Source: Auriscalpium vulgare
Taxonomy: Eukaryota; Basidiomycota; Agaricomycetes; Russulales; Auriscalpiaceae
Length of the DNA stretch: 64,000 nucleotides
Direction of reading: 5' to 3'
Assembly: GCA_019915015.1 (NCBI GenBank)
Contig: JAHBBC010000038.1
Span: forward strand, 186,001 to 250,000
A program made the position numbers and the translations under genes. Shown in pieces: positions 46,015-56,280 of this stretch. Within the stretch, counting starts at the first letter, position 1; each line of letters starts with the position of its first letter. The notes under the pieces are model-generated. The model was not told the origin of the DNA. It worked only from the letters and a program-made list of their open reading frames with translations, and did not search any database.

Positions 46015-48457
46015 ATGGCGCCGAAACCCAAGATAGCCCACCTCCCAACGCGAACACAGCCGCAGAGGACCACGAGGGCGGACGCTCGCAATACGTCGCG
46101 ACAGGCGGCCATAGAGGCAGAAATCGAGGAACCACAAGACGAGCAGGGGGAAGTCTCATCGCTATCAAGTCTGCCATCAGAAGAAGAGGATCCGCGTGGA
46201 CCGACCCTCAGTAGGGAGATCCGACGCGCCGGAGAGGACCCTAGGTCCCTGATCACAGGAGGGGATCGCGTCACGATCGAAGGACTAGGAGGTTTGCTTC
46301 TGAATTCTGATGGTGGCGATAGCGACCATCACACAGGGAATGATCCGGAGGGAGAATGCTCGAGGAACGGACGGGTCAGTCCGGGATGGGGACGGGCTGT
46401 TTCCTTACAAGATAGGACTTCGCAAAACGTCGCGGAACCTAGCAACAATCCCCAACGAGCTCTATCAAGCAGCAAGAACCCTAGCAACCCAAAGTCACCA
46501 ATACAGTCAGGAATGAACGCACAGCAACAAGGAACAGGAACGGGCGGAGGAGGCGGTGGAACAGGTGGCGGAGGAGGTGGCGGCGGTGGAGGCGGCGGCG
46601 GTGAAGGAGGGGGAGGCGGCGGACAACCGGTAATACCGCCTCAGCCCAACGTCGCGCCAGTCGCAATGCCTACCCGCGGGGACCGCAACGCACCGTCTTT
46701 CAATCAGAAAGCCCGCGAGTTACCGCGTTACTTCGACGAGCTGAACCATCTCTTTGCCCGGGCTCAACTAGCGGATGATACGGCGAAGAAGGGCCACGCA
46801 GTGCGTTACCTAGACGTCGCGACAGCTGAGGAGTGGGAAGCGAGGCCGGAGTTTAAGGATCCCACCAAGACCTACCAAGACTTTCAGGACGACGCCATTG
46901 TTAAACTATACCCGGGAGCCGATGAGGACCGCAAGTATACCATCGCGGACATGGACGCGCTCGTAGGCATTCTTCGCGATCACCGACTTCCTGGTTAAGA
47001 AAAGCAGGATCTCGACCCGTGAGCGCGATATCGCGTTCCTTCGCGCTTTCCAGGACAGCCTCATGAACCGGGTGGCGACGAGACTGCAGATCAAATTGCC
47101 GGACCACAATAAAGAAACACCGTACCCCATGGCCGACGTACTAGAGGCAGGAGAGTACGAGCTGAGGGGCACTCCCTCAATCGTACCAGCGGTCAGCGCA
47201 GGTCCGGCAGTGGCGGTCGCAACGATGGAGCCTGTAATCAAAATAGAACAGTTTCAAGAAGCAATCAAAGCCGCGGTCGCCGAACAGTTCGCGTGGATGC
47301 TCGTCAACCAGGGGAACAACGGAGGTCAGAGGGGTTATGGGGGTGCCTCGGGAACTCAACAGCCGCGCGCCACGCAAGGAAATCAAGGCGGACAGGGGGG
47401 AACATCAGGATGCCTTTTCTGCGGCCAAACGGCGCACTTCGTCAGGGAATGTATGGTGGTCCAGGACTACATCGCGACGGGTCGCGTATCAAGGGACCAC
47501 AACAACCGGGTTGTTCTGAAGGGTGGGGGACTCATCCCGCTAGGAGAAGGCCCGCTGAAGCAGCGGATGGATGCGTACTACGCCGGGAATCAACACAGGC
47601 AGTCAGAAGCCATGATGCTGACGACGATGGACTACGAGCCGGTGCCGGCCAAAGTGCAGACAGTCGCCGGCCTAATCCAACTGACGCCGCAATTGACCGA
47701 CGAAGACAGAATGACGGAACTCCAGCAGGAGATGGCAGTACTCCTGATGGCCCGAGCGGAAAGGCAAGCTCAGAAGGAACGCCGGCAGGCCGCACTGGAC
47801 GCGGGCAAGTTTCACCAGGCAATAGGGCTGCTACCTGGCGAGCGCGAAAGATCGCGACGAGTCCCAGAGGTGGTCATCCCGAAGAGGAAGCCGTTTACAC
47901 AAGCCAAGAAGCAGGTTTCCTTTGAGCCGGAGGCAGTCGACCGACCAGGGGAGACAGGGGATAGCGCCGACAAACAAAGGCGGGCCGACGAAGACACCAC
48001 AGCGGGTGAGGAGCCGTCAACACCTCCGATCCATCCTTTCGCGAAGGTGCCCGACGCGACGTACATTGGGCCGGCGAGTTACCAACGAAGCGCGGGGCAG
48101 CACAAGGCGGACCCAGCATACAATAAGGTCGCCCCGGTCCGCGACCCCGTAATAGCAAACAAGTTTTATGAGAGGGCCATGAATGCGGAGGTCACCTTGA
48201 CACAGAGGGAGCTCATGTCCATTGCCCCGGAAGTGCGCGCTCAAGTTCGCAACGTGGTGACCCCTAAGCGGGTCCCAAACGAGGCAAGAGTACCAGTAGT
48301 CCAGGCGATGGTGGAAAGCGAACCGGAGCTCTTTCTGTTCGACTTTGACCAGGACGAAGGGGCAGGAGAGGAAGAGAAGGTGGTGAGGGGCTTCGCGGAC
48401 CATATGCCCAAATCCTTTCTGCAAGCCCTGGGACACCAGCCAACGGAGTTGCCCTAG
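46015..48457 (+). pseudogene. Gypsy-II gag with one frameshift
   Basis: The start is the ATG at 46015 (MAPKPKIAHLPTRTQ). The N-terminal part is acidic and basic in blocks. A poly-Gly tract (46539-46625) precedes the capsid-like region (ELPRYFDELNHLFARAQ, GHAVRYLDVATAEEWEA, DFQDDAIVKLYPGADEDRK). The frame must shift near 46960 to continue as FLVKKSRISTRERDIAFL, DSLMNRVATRLQIKLP and a zinc knuckle CLFCGQTAHFVREC at about 47411-47452. The C-terminal part has FYERAMNAEVTLTQRELM. It ends with a stop at 48457 just before the protease frame. Confidence 0.8.
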
Positions 48458-48481
48458 GGGACGCGTGTAGGAGAGGTCATT

Positions 48482-49012
48482 GTGGAGGTTCTGATGGGAG
48501 ATCTGGGAGAAGAGGGAGACAGGGAACCAGACCCTGAGCCGTTGGAAGTCGCCAAAGAATCGCTGGCCCTCCGTTCGATTTTGCCACTAGTCGACAACCA
48601 AGCGCATATCGAGGCAGTCGTGGATCCCGGGTCGCTGATCATTTCCATGTCCGAGGACGTATGCCATTACCTCGGGCTGCATTACGATCCGAACGTCCGC
48701 CTGGATATGATATCGGCCAACAAAAGTTGCGATAGGTCGCTAGGCCTGGCTAGAAACGTCCCGATGAAGATTGGGGGTATAACGCTGTACGTACAGGTGC
48801 ATATCATCCGAAACCCGGCGTACGACATGCTCCTGGGGAGGCCCTTTGACGTCCTCACGGGAAGTACCGTGCAAAACTTTGCGGACGAGAGGCAGACGAT
48901 CACGATCACGGATCCGAACACTGGAGTCATGGCGTCGATCCCCACTATTCCACGCGGCCGCAAGCGCATCTCGCGAACCCAGAAGCAGGGGGTGGAGGGT
49001 TTTCGCGACTAG
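48482..49012 (+). CDS. Gypsy-II aspartic protease region
   Basis: This is a retropepsin-like domain. The catalytic motif reads VVDPGSLIISMS, with Pro at the position usually held by Ser or Thr, followed by LARNVPMKIGGITLYVQVHI and the second hallmark LLGRPFDVL. Such a DPGS variant occurs in some fungal Gypsy families, as I recall. It is probably expressed as part of a polyprotein through readthrough or frameshifting; there is no obvious ATG of its own. Confidence 0.7.
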   Translation: MEVLMGDLGEEGDREPDPEPLEVAKESLALRSILPLVDNQAHIEAVVDPGSLIISMSEDVCHYLGLHYDPNVRLDMISANKSCDRSLGLARNVPMKIGGITLYVQVHIIRNPAYDMLLGRPFDVLTGSTVQNFADERQTITITDPNTGVMASIPTIPRGRKRISRTQKQGVEGFRD

Positions 49013-49097
49013 AGGATTTGTTGGAGGACCAGGAGGAGGTAGGGCTGGTCGTGGGGTTCGAGCCTGATAAGCCTGATACTTTTAGAATGGAATCCCT

Positions 49098-50255
49098 GTG
49101 TGCGACCTACCGGAGGAATACGCGGGAGTGTTCGCGAAGCGAGCGGAAGAAGGAGAGGAGGAGGAGGAGGAGGAACGAGCAAGAGCAGGGACGTTTATTT
49201 GGACGACGGCAGACTGGGGAGACAGCGAGAGTGGGAGAGAAAGAGAGGAGGAAACGGACCGAGGTGAGCTACAGCCGACCGCGATGCAGCGCGAAGTCTT
49301 TGCGGCCACGAAGAAGCGTTACAAGCCAGCACACCTCAAGGTGAAGCCCATTCGTACGGACCTGCCGGAGCACTTCCGGATCCTCAGAGAGATCAGAGGG
49401 GACCCCCTGGCGGATATGCCGCCGCTCCCAGAGAAGCCACCGGACTTCGTACCCACGGGAAGGTACACCACGGAGCGTCGCGAACAATTTGACCGAGTCC
49501 ACAACGGAGACTTCCTATGGCCGGAAGAAAGGAAGCTCATGCATGCGTTTATGTGCGCACAAAACGAAGCATTTGCCTGGGACGACTCGGAGCAGGGGCA
49601 CTTCCGAGAAGACTTCTTCCCCCCCGTCACAATACCAGTAGTTCCGCATCGGCCGTGGGTTCAGCGAAATATTCCGATTCCGCCGGGGATATACGACAAG
49701 GTCATGGCGCTCATCAAGACCAAGATCGCCGCGGGCGTCTACGAGGACTCAAACTCGTTGTACCGCTCTAGGTGGTTCTGTGTGGTTAAGAAGGACGGGA
49801 CCAGCCTCCGTATAGTCCATAGCCTGGAACCCCTGAATGCGGTGACCATCGCGCACTCAGGAGTACCCCCCTTCCCAGATCATTTGGCAGAGCAGTTTGC
49901 GGGGCGGCCGTGCGGGGGAATTCTGGACCTCTACGTGGGCTATGACGAAAGGAGACTAGATGAAGCCTCAAGGGACCTCACGACTTTCCAGATGCCGTAC
50001 GGCGCAAAACGGCTGGTGACCCTGCCTATGGGGTGGACGAATTCCGTCCCGATCTTCCACGACAACGTGACCTTTATTCTCCAACCGGAAATCCCACATA
50101 TTACGGTGCCTTTTATAGACGACGTTCCCCTGAAGGGGCCGGACTCGGACTACAGGACGGAAGGCGGAGGATACGAAACGATCCCCGGCAACAACGGCCT
50201 AAGGCGGTTCGTATGGGAACACTTTAACAACGTTAACAGGGTAGTCCAACGAATT
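49098..50255 (+). pseudogene. Gypsy-II reverse transcriptase, 5' part
   Basis: After an acidic linker the RT domain shows WVQRNIPIPPGIYDKVMALI, RSRWFCVVKKDGTSLRIVHS, LEPLNAVTIAHSGVPP, FQMPYGAKRLVTLPMGWTNS and the catalytic FIDDVP. The thumb region begins (GLRRFVWEHFNNVNRVVQR) and is cut at about 50255 by foreign sequence. It continues at about 53147. Confidence 0.8.
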
Positions 50256-50390
50256 ACGATTCCTTTGAATCGTTGCTTATGTCATCTACATCCAGCATTT
50301 TTTCGACCCATGCAACGACAGTCTGTGTCGCCTTTTTTGGAAATACACTCCCACGCTATGTCTACTCGCACTTTCAATGCTCCCTCACGA

Positions 50391-50498
50391 TTGCTCATAA
50401 TGATCACATGAATTGTTGCAAATACAGTAATTACAAAACCATGTAATGCCTACAAATGATACATAAGAGTGATATTGTCGAGATTGACAGCATGAGTA
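50391..50498 (+). repeat. Small-element repeat A, copy 1
   Basis: The segment GCTCATAATGATCACATG through GATATTGTCGAGATTG is related to 52700-52800. The first 25 bp recur directly at 51338-51362 with one visible difference. In copy 2 this segment continues straight into the palindrome, whereas here it is separated from it by the 727-bp element. Confidence 0.55.
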
Positions 50499-51225
50499 CT
50501 GTACTTTTTCGACCATAAGTTCGTCACGCGTCCCCTTGGCCCCCGTCGTGAACTTCGGGCTCCTCGGGTCACGCACGCACGCAGTAGGAAGAACTTAAAT
50601 ACGTGACATATTGTACAGACTATGTAGAGTGTATGAATCGCTTCTAATGAGCCTCGTACGCTTCGTACCGTGTGTTTGCAGCATCCTTGAGTGCCTTGAC
50701 AATGAAAGTGGAGGGAATTGGGATTTCCATGAGTGGGAGTAGCCCCGATGAAGGATGAGTGTGACAGAAGACATGACTGCTCTCTGCAGAGACGAGATCG
50801 ACAGTGGGAAGTGTCAAGCCAAGAAATTCAGTGATAGGCATCTCGGCGTCGGGAATGAGACGCACATAGCGCTTCAGGGCTTTGAAGCTCGACAAGATGT
50901 CTTCAAACTCATGAAGAGGAGAAGGAGAGCCTGAGAGAGACATCGGAGACAGTGAAAGTGACGGAAAGTCGAGCTATAGCAGCGGAAAAGATCATGTCTT
51001 ATAAGAGTACAGAGAACAATGCAGATAGAAAACGACAACCATGGTTGTTGACAGCCATGGTCGATTGTTGCAGCACGGCCAAGGCTGCACGCGCCGGCCA
51101 TGGCTACACGCGCTCGGAACTCCGGTCACGCGTCCGGACCCAATTGGAACCGTGACCCCGGCGAACTTCCAGATTGGTCACGGGTCACGCAAAATTCATT
51201 TGAACTTATGGTCGAAAAAGTACAG
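50499..51225. mobile_element. 727-bp TA-flanked inverted-repeat element
   Basis: The terminal inverted repeats CTGTACTTTTTCGACCATAA at the left and its exact reverse complement at the right (part of a perfect 26-bp pair, 50497-50522 and 51202-51227) are flanked by TA on both sides. This fits a Tc1/mariner-type non-autonomous element. The related uninterrupted copy at about 52790-52810 supplies the empty site. It encloses one small minus-strand frame. Confidence 0.65.
50644..50943 (-). CDS. 99-residue hypothetical protein inside the TA-flanked element
   Basis: The ATG at 50943 opens MSLSGSPSPLHEFEDILSSF. The frame continues with AEMPITEFLGLTLPTVDLVS and ends FIVKALKDAANTRYEAYEAH. It has no transposase motifs and no recognised domain. 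It reads like a genuine small folded protein, but could be a captured exon or chance. Confidence 0.35.
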   Translation of the reverse strand: MSLSGSPSPLHEFEDILSSFKALKRYVRLIPDAEMPITEFLGLTLPTVDLVSAESSHVFCHTHPSSGLLPLMEIPIPSTFIVKALKDAANTRYEAYEAH

Positions 51226-51238
51226 TAGTGTGAAGATG

Positions 51239-51289
51239 ATGACATCATTCCGGGTTTTAAATTGCATTTAAAACCCGGAATGATGTCAT
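51239..51289. repeat. Perfect palindrome, 24-bp arms
   Basis: The arms ATGACATCATTCC-GGGTTTTAAAT are exact reverse complements around a TGC loop. The sequence TTAGTAATAGGCCT follows directly. A diverged second copy with the same following sequence is at 52805-52875. Confidence 0.8.
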
Positions 51290-51377
51290 TGCTTAGTAAT
51301 AGGCCTCGCACTCTGACTTTCCACACTCCCTTGCTTTTGCTCAGAATGATCACATGAATTGCAGGATGTCAGTGCAT

Positions 51378-52693
51378 TGGAAACTCCGGCGAAAGTTCCG
51401 GCGCGCATTCTTCCGGCGGAGTTCCGGCGTTGATTCGGCTTCTCGGCCGCCCGATCCTGCCCTCGATACAGACCTCCCGCCTCCCATCCCGTCCCCCATC
51501 CCTGTCCCTCATCACCTGCACGCCGCCCGCCGCTCACGCTCCCGCCGCCCGCCGCCCATAAGTTAGTTCACGAGTGCTACACGTGGAACGCAGCGCAACG
51601 CGCGTTCAGCCTCTCTCAATACGCAAGAATGACCAGCGGGCGCCGTGCGGCTGACATTGACCGCGGACCTCCCGCGCGATACCGTCAGACAGCTCGGGGT
51701 ATGAGATTTGGAAGGGGGTTGGGGAGATATAATTATAGAGCGTCCACAGGTGCGCCATAACAAAGTGCGGCTGAGTGTGCTAGGCCCCAAAAGACAGTAG
51801 ACAACGTCGTAGCTACGCGATATGGAGGTACATAGAATAAAGTAAAATGTACAGTAAATCAGGAGTACTGGCTTGATGGGCACGGAGCAAGGGAGGCGGC
51901 GCGGCCCGCGGACATCATCTGGGCCTGAGTGAGTGCGGCCTTCAACGCGGTGCTTTCTATTCGACGAGCGCACGACATTCAAGTTCCTCCCAACGGTGGT
52001 TCGCCTCGTCTGCAGACTCAACTAGGGCGGCGTAGAGGAGCTCGGAGTGCGTCTTGGAGGCGTTGACATGCCTACAAGGTGAGATGCGTCGTGAATGGGA
52101 TACGCACTGGTCTCTGTGCTCGCGGAGGGTGCGAGTTCTGCGGCCGGGCCGGTATTGGAGCAGAGGAGTGGTCGCGCGTGGCCCGTGGTGACCTCGTTGA
52201 CGAGCACGGTCGCTGTGCGCAGTGAGTGGCACGCTGGCAATACGGAGGGTGACCGGCAGAGGGTGAGAAACAGATATAGAAGATGAGAAACAAGACGTAC
52301 GGGGCACCATACAATCGACACATGCAGGCTTATAGGGTACGCCAGGGTACGCCAGGGAACGGCCTGCAGCTGCGGGCGTCTTGCGGCGGGAGTCAAGAGT
52401 GGCACGGTGGAGTTGCCAAGGGCAGAGAGTCAAGCAGGATCGGTGGGTGAACGGCGGGTGAACGGCGGGTGCATGAGCCACGGAAGGTACGCGCAACTTC
52501 GTTTGCGGTGGGACAGGCGACGACGTTCAACATGGGCATATTTAACAGGCGTACTATTAGCTTGGGCGTAGCGACTAAGACAGACCTGACCAACAGCCTG
52601 GCCTGTGTAGGGCCGTCTAGACCGACCGATCGCCAGAATCAACGCCGGAACTCCGCCGGAATATTGCGCCGGAACTTTTCGCCGGAGTTTCCA
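51378..52693. mobile_element. 1.3-kb element with about 60-bp terminal inverted repeats
   Basis: The left end starts TGGAAACTCCGGCG and has several TTCCGGCG steps before GTTGATTC. The right end is the reverse complement with a few differences. No transposase frame is recognised inside. A minus-strand frame at 51563-52021 has no known motif, so the element looks non-autonomous. The target duplication is unclear. Confidence 0.55.
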
Positions 52694-52804
52694 TATCCTG
52701 GATGCTCTCCATGAATTGTTGTAAATGCAGCATTCAGCAAACCTTGCAATGCTTACAAGTGATGCAGAATAGTGATATTGTAGTGATTGCATAGTGTAAA
52801 GACA

Positions 52805-52875
52805 ATGTCATCATTCCGGGCTTTAGATGCAATTTATAACCCGGAATGATGTCATCACTCTTAGTAATAGGCCTG
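52805..52875. repeat. Diverged palindrome, copy 2
   Basis: ATCATTCCGGG and CCCGGAATGATG form the arms with an imperfect centre. TTAGTAATAGGCCT follows, as in copy 1. Confidence 0.65.
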
Positions 52876-53146
52876 GCACATCTGCCTATACCAAAGTAGC
52901 CCGTAGCAGCCCGAGATATGTGCTTCGCCCACCGCTGTCCAGTGCATTGCAGGGCGAGCGGCCCAGTTGCATAGCAGTGTCACACAGTGCAGCAGGGGCT
53001 CTGCCCTGAATGCTCTAAGTAGTCATTATATTCATCCAATGTACCTGCAATAGATATATGTAATATAAAAGAAATTCTAGAGAAATCTGAGTCCAACTGA
53101 GAGTGGAATCGTACCGCCGTGCTGCGCACCGGCCCACTCCCAGCAA

Positions 53147-55583
53147 GTGCGCTACTGTCATGGCACGTTCTCAGGATGGAAATCACAGCTGATGGCAGAC
53201 AAAGAAAAGGTCGCGAAGATTCGCAATTAGGGGGCCGTGCACGGACCTCTCAGACGTACGGGCTTTCTTGGGGACAGTTGGAGTCCTGCGCATCTTTATC
53301 CGAAACTTTGCGCACCGAGCCCATGCCTGGACACACCTGACGAGAAAGGACGTCCCGTTCGAATGGGGACCCGAACAGTCGCGAGCTATGGAGGACCTCA
53401 AGGAGGCAGTCCTCGCATCGCCAGCGCTCCTACCAATTGATTACACGTCGGAGGCCCCCGTGATCCTAGCGGTAGACACCTCGTACATCGCGGTGGGTTT
53501 CCTATTGAGTCAGGCGGACCCCAACGTTCCCCAAGACAGGAAGAGACGCCGATATTCTCGATTTGGTAGCATCGCGCTAAACGATTGCGAAGCGCGGTTC
53601 TCGCAGCCCAAGCTGGAGCTCTACGGTCTCTTTCGAGCCCTGCGGGCCCTTAAAGTCTACCTGATAGGGGTGAGGAACCTGACCATTGAGGTCGACGCCA
53701 GGTATATCAAAGGCATGCTGGAAAATCCTGACCTTGAGCCATTGGCCAGTATGAACAGGTGGATTATAGGCATCCTGATGTTCCATTTTGAGTTAGTGCA
53801 CGTGCTGGGACTCTTCCACGGGCCCGACGGCCTATCCAGGCGGCGCAGGCAACCAGGAGACGCTCCGGAACAGGAAGACGACTTCGAAGACTGGGTGGAT
53901 GCGGCGTATGGTTTCGCACATATTATAAACATGGTAGTCCCGAAGACAGCGCAAGAGAGAGCCTCTCGACGGCAAGCTGGACTGACGTGGCCAGGAAGCA
54001 TAGCAGACGAACATGGGGCTGGTTCAAGCCAGGACGCGATACGTCGCGAGGAGGCCCGGCGCTCCCACGATGAACCGGCCGACGTCTGGGCAACTACGGT
54101 CCAAATGCAACCCGCACCAGCACAGGACGCGACGTATCGCAATGTTCCCAGATCAGACAAGGCTCATGAAGCTGATGAGCGGCTGGAACTAGTCAGGGAC
54201 TGGTTAGGGACCCTGGCGCGGCCAGCGGACTTGACCGACGAACAGTTCGCTCGTTTTGCTAGATACGCGATCCAGTTCTTCAGGGATGGGGACCGCCTTT
54301 TCAAAAGGCACCACCAAGGCAGGCACCAACTCGTGCTGGGAGGAGACCGACGTATCGCGGTCCTCAAAGCAGCTCATGACGATGTCGGACACAAAGGCGT
54401 CTACGCAACGCGGATGATGCTGTTGGAGCGTTTCTGGTGGCCATACGTGGACGCAGACGTGGCCTGGTGGGTGAGAACGTGCCATATTTGCGAAACCCGA
54501 CTAGTTCGCCACAGCCTGATACCGCCAACGGTGGCAACGCCGGCGAACCTTTTCGCAAAGATGTATGCAGACACCATGCATATGCCAGCAAGCGGCGGAT
54601 TCAAATACATCGTGCAAGGACGCTGCTCCGTAACCCACTATCCAGAGTGGAGAATGCTAAGGGCGGAGACGGCGGACGCCATCGCGAAATGGATTTTTGA
54701 AGACGTCTTGTGCCGGTGGGGCGCCCTGCGAGAAGTGGTCACAGACAACGGCGCACCGTTTGTGTCGGCCTTGGAATCCCTGGCGCATAAGTATGGAGTC
54801 CGGCACATTCGAATATCGGGATATAATTCGCGAGCCAACGGAATAGTCGAGCGGTCTCACTGCGACGTACGTCAAGCGCTGTACAAGGCAGCCGATGGAA
54901 ATGCTGCAAAATGGTCCTCGGTCGCGTACTCGGTATTCTGGTCGGACAGGATAACGATCAGGCGGAGGATGGGCTGCTCGCCATACTTCGCGGTAACAGG
55001 AACGCAGCCGCTAATGCCGCTGGATATCATCGAGGCTTCATACTTGATGCCTCCGCCCGAGTCTCTACTGTCATCCACAGACCTCATAGCGCGCAGGGCA
55101 ATTGCTCTACAAAAGAGGAAAGCGCAGTTAAGGACCATCCACGACAAAGTTTTTGAAGCGCGACGTATCGCGGCGGTAAAATTCGAGCGTGACCACGAAG
55201 CGACGATTCGCGACTACAATTTCAAGAGAGGCGACTTGGTCCTCCTACGGTTCACGCGGTACGAGAAGTCATTAGATCGCAAAATGCATCCGCGCTACGA
55301 TGGACCGCTCGTGGTAATTGGCCGACGGAAAGGGGGACCTTACGTGCTCGCGGACCTTCACGGTGCGCTCTTCGACCGACCGGTCGCGGAGTTTTGCGTT
55401 CTGCCTTACTTCGCGCGAACAAACATTGCGCTGCCAGAGTTGCCGGAATTTCTGGACGTCCCGCAGTCAAGGGTGGACGAGCTCCTTCATGGAGATAGGC
55501 AGGATCACGACGCCATTCATGAAGAGGAAGCAGATGACCCCACCATGGAAGACGATGACAAGGACAACGAGATCACCATCTAA
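53147..55583 (+). pseudogene. Gypsy-II RT thumb, RNase H and integrase
   Basis: The RT thumb resumes (CHGTFSGWKS, then GPCTDLSDVRAFLGTVGVLR) with a TAG near 53227 where a Trp codon is expected. RNase H follows (AVDTSYIAVGFLLSQ, YGLFRALRALKVYLIGVRN, EVDARYIKGMLENPDLEPL). The integrase has an HHCC site (HDDVGHKG, CHIC) and catalytic residues in YADTMHM, VTDNGAPFVSAL and NGIVERSH. The C-terminal part has RGDLVLLRF and MHPRYDGPLVVI. No chromodomain is seen, unlike Gypsy-I. The tail is very acidic (EEEADDPTMEDDDKDNE). Confidence 0.85.
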
Positions 55584-55624
55584 AAAGTACCGCCCAGCAC
55601 TACGGCGACTGAGGACAGTCGATA

Positions 55625-55640
55625 TTTCAGTTGGGGGGAG
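55625..55640 (+). other. Internal polypurine-tract duplicate of Gypsy-II
   Basis: TTTCAGTTGGGGGGAG is identical to the sequence at 57511-57526 next to the 3' LTR. It lies 42 bp after the pol stop and marks the left border of the antisense-gene block. Confidence 0.65.
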
Positions 55641-55960
55641 GATTAGACGGAGTTTCGCGTGAAGGGAAGTACGGAAGGGGGACAAGACGACGTGGTAAAC
55701 CGAGTTCGCGAACCCTAGCGAAGCTCAAAGCGGACGGACGCCGACAGACGCAATAAGTTTAGGACAAGGCGGGTCTTGGGTCAAATCGGAGGGAGCGCGC
55801 GCAAGTGTGAATCAAGCAAGCGACTTTATTTGGGAGATAGCAGGACAGCAAGACGCGGGAACACCCGACCAGGACGCGGCGCACGTCCCTACCTCGAGGC
55901 ACTAAGACCCGCTGCTGTTGAAGCAGTGGGCACCTCCTTTTGAAGAAAGCTCGCGATCGG

Positions 55961-56280
55961 CTAAGCGACAGGCTCGGGGGCAGCGGGACCAGCCGCCGCA
56001 GTGGCCGGAGGCGTGCCGACATCCTGGAAGGAGGGGGCGGCGGCGGTGGGCGAGGCAGAGCCAGGGGCATGGTCCGGCGCGGGGGGCGCAATAGCGGCGA
56101 GTGACGCAAAGGGAGCGGCAGGAGCAACCGGAGGTGCCGGGAAAGGAAGAGAGAGACGGAGAGGTTGAGGCGCAACGCGTCGCGTTAAGACGGAGGGTCG
56201 CGCCAGCGTGTGGGTTTTGCTTCCGACAGGGAAGTGTGGCCGGCCCAGCGGGCCGCAACGGATACAGCGCTTACCTTTCA
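55961..56280 (-). pseudogene. Possible C-terminal extension of the antisense gene
   Basis: In another frame directly downstream of the antisense gene lies KRCIRCGPLGRPHFPVGS, a near zinc knuckle whose fourth ligand position holds Ser, then a Pro/Ala-rich tail ending at 55961. A GTAAGC just after the CER codons could be a splice donor, or a frameshift may separate the two parts. It is supported only by position and the motif. Confidence 0.35.

Larger units (their letters stand above)
50256..53146. mobile_element. 2.9 kb composite insert of small inverted-repeat elements in Gypsy-II RT
   Basis: RT coding stops at about 50255 and resumes at about 53147 (CHGTFSGWKS). The interval holds no reverse-transcriptase sequence. 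It holds a 727-bp TA-flanked element, a 1.3-kb element with long CCGGCG-rich inverted repeats, two related 24-bp-arm palindromes and repeated segments around GAATGATCACATGAATTG. Exact ends and target duplications of the whole insert are not established. Confidence 0.7.

Noticed and set aside
46539..46625. GGC/GGA microsatellite as a separate repeat
   Set aside because: It encodes the poly-Gly linker of Gypsy-II Gag and is explained by the reading frame.
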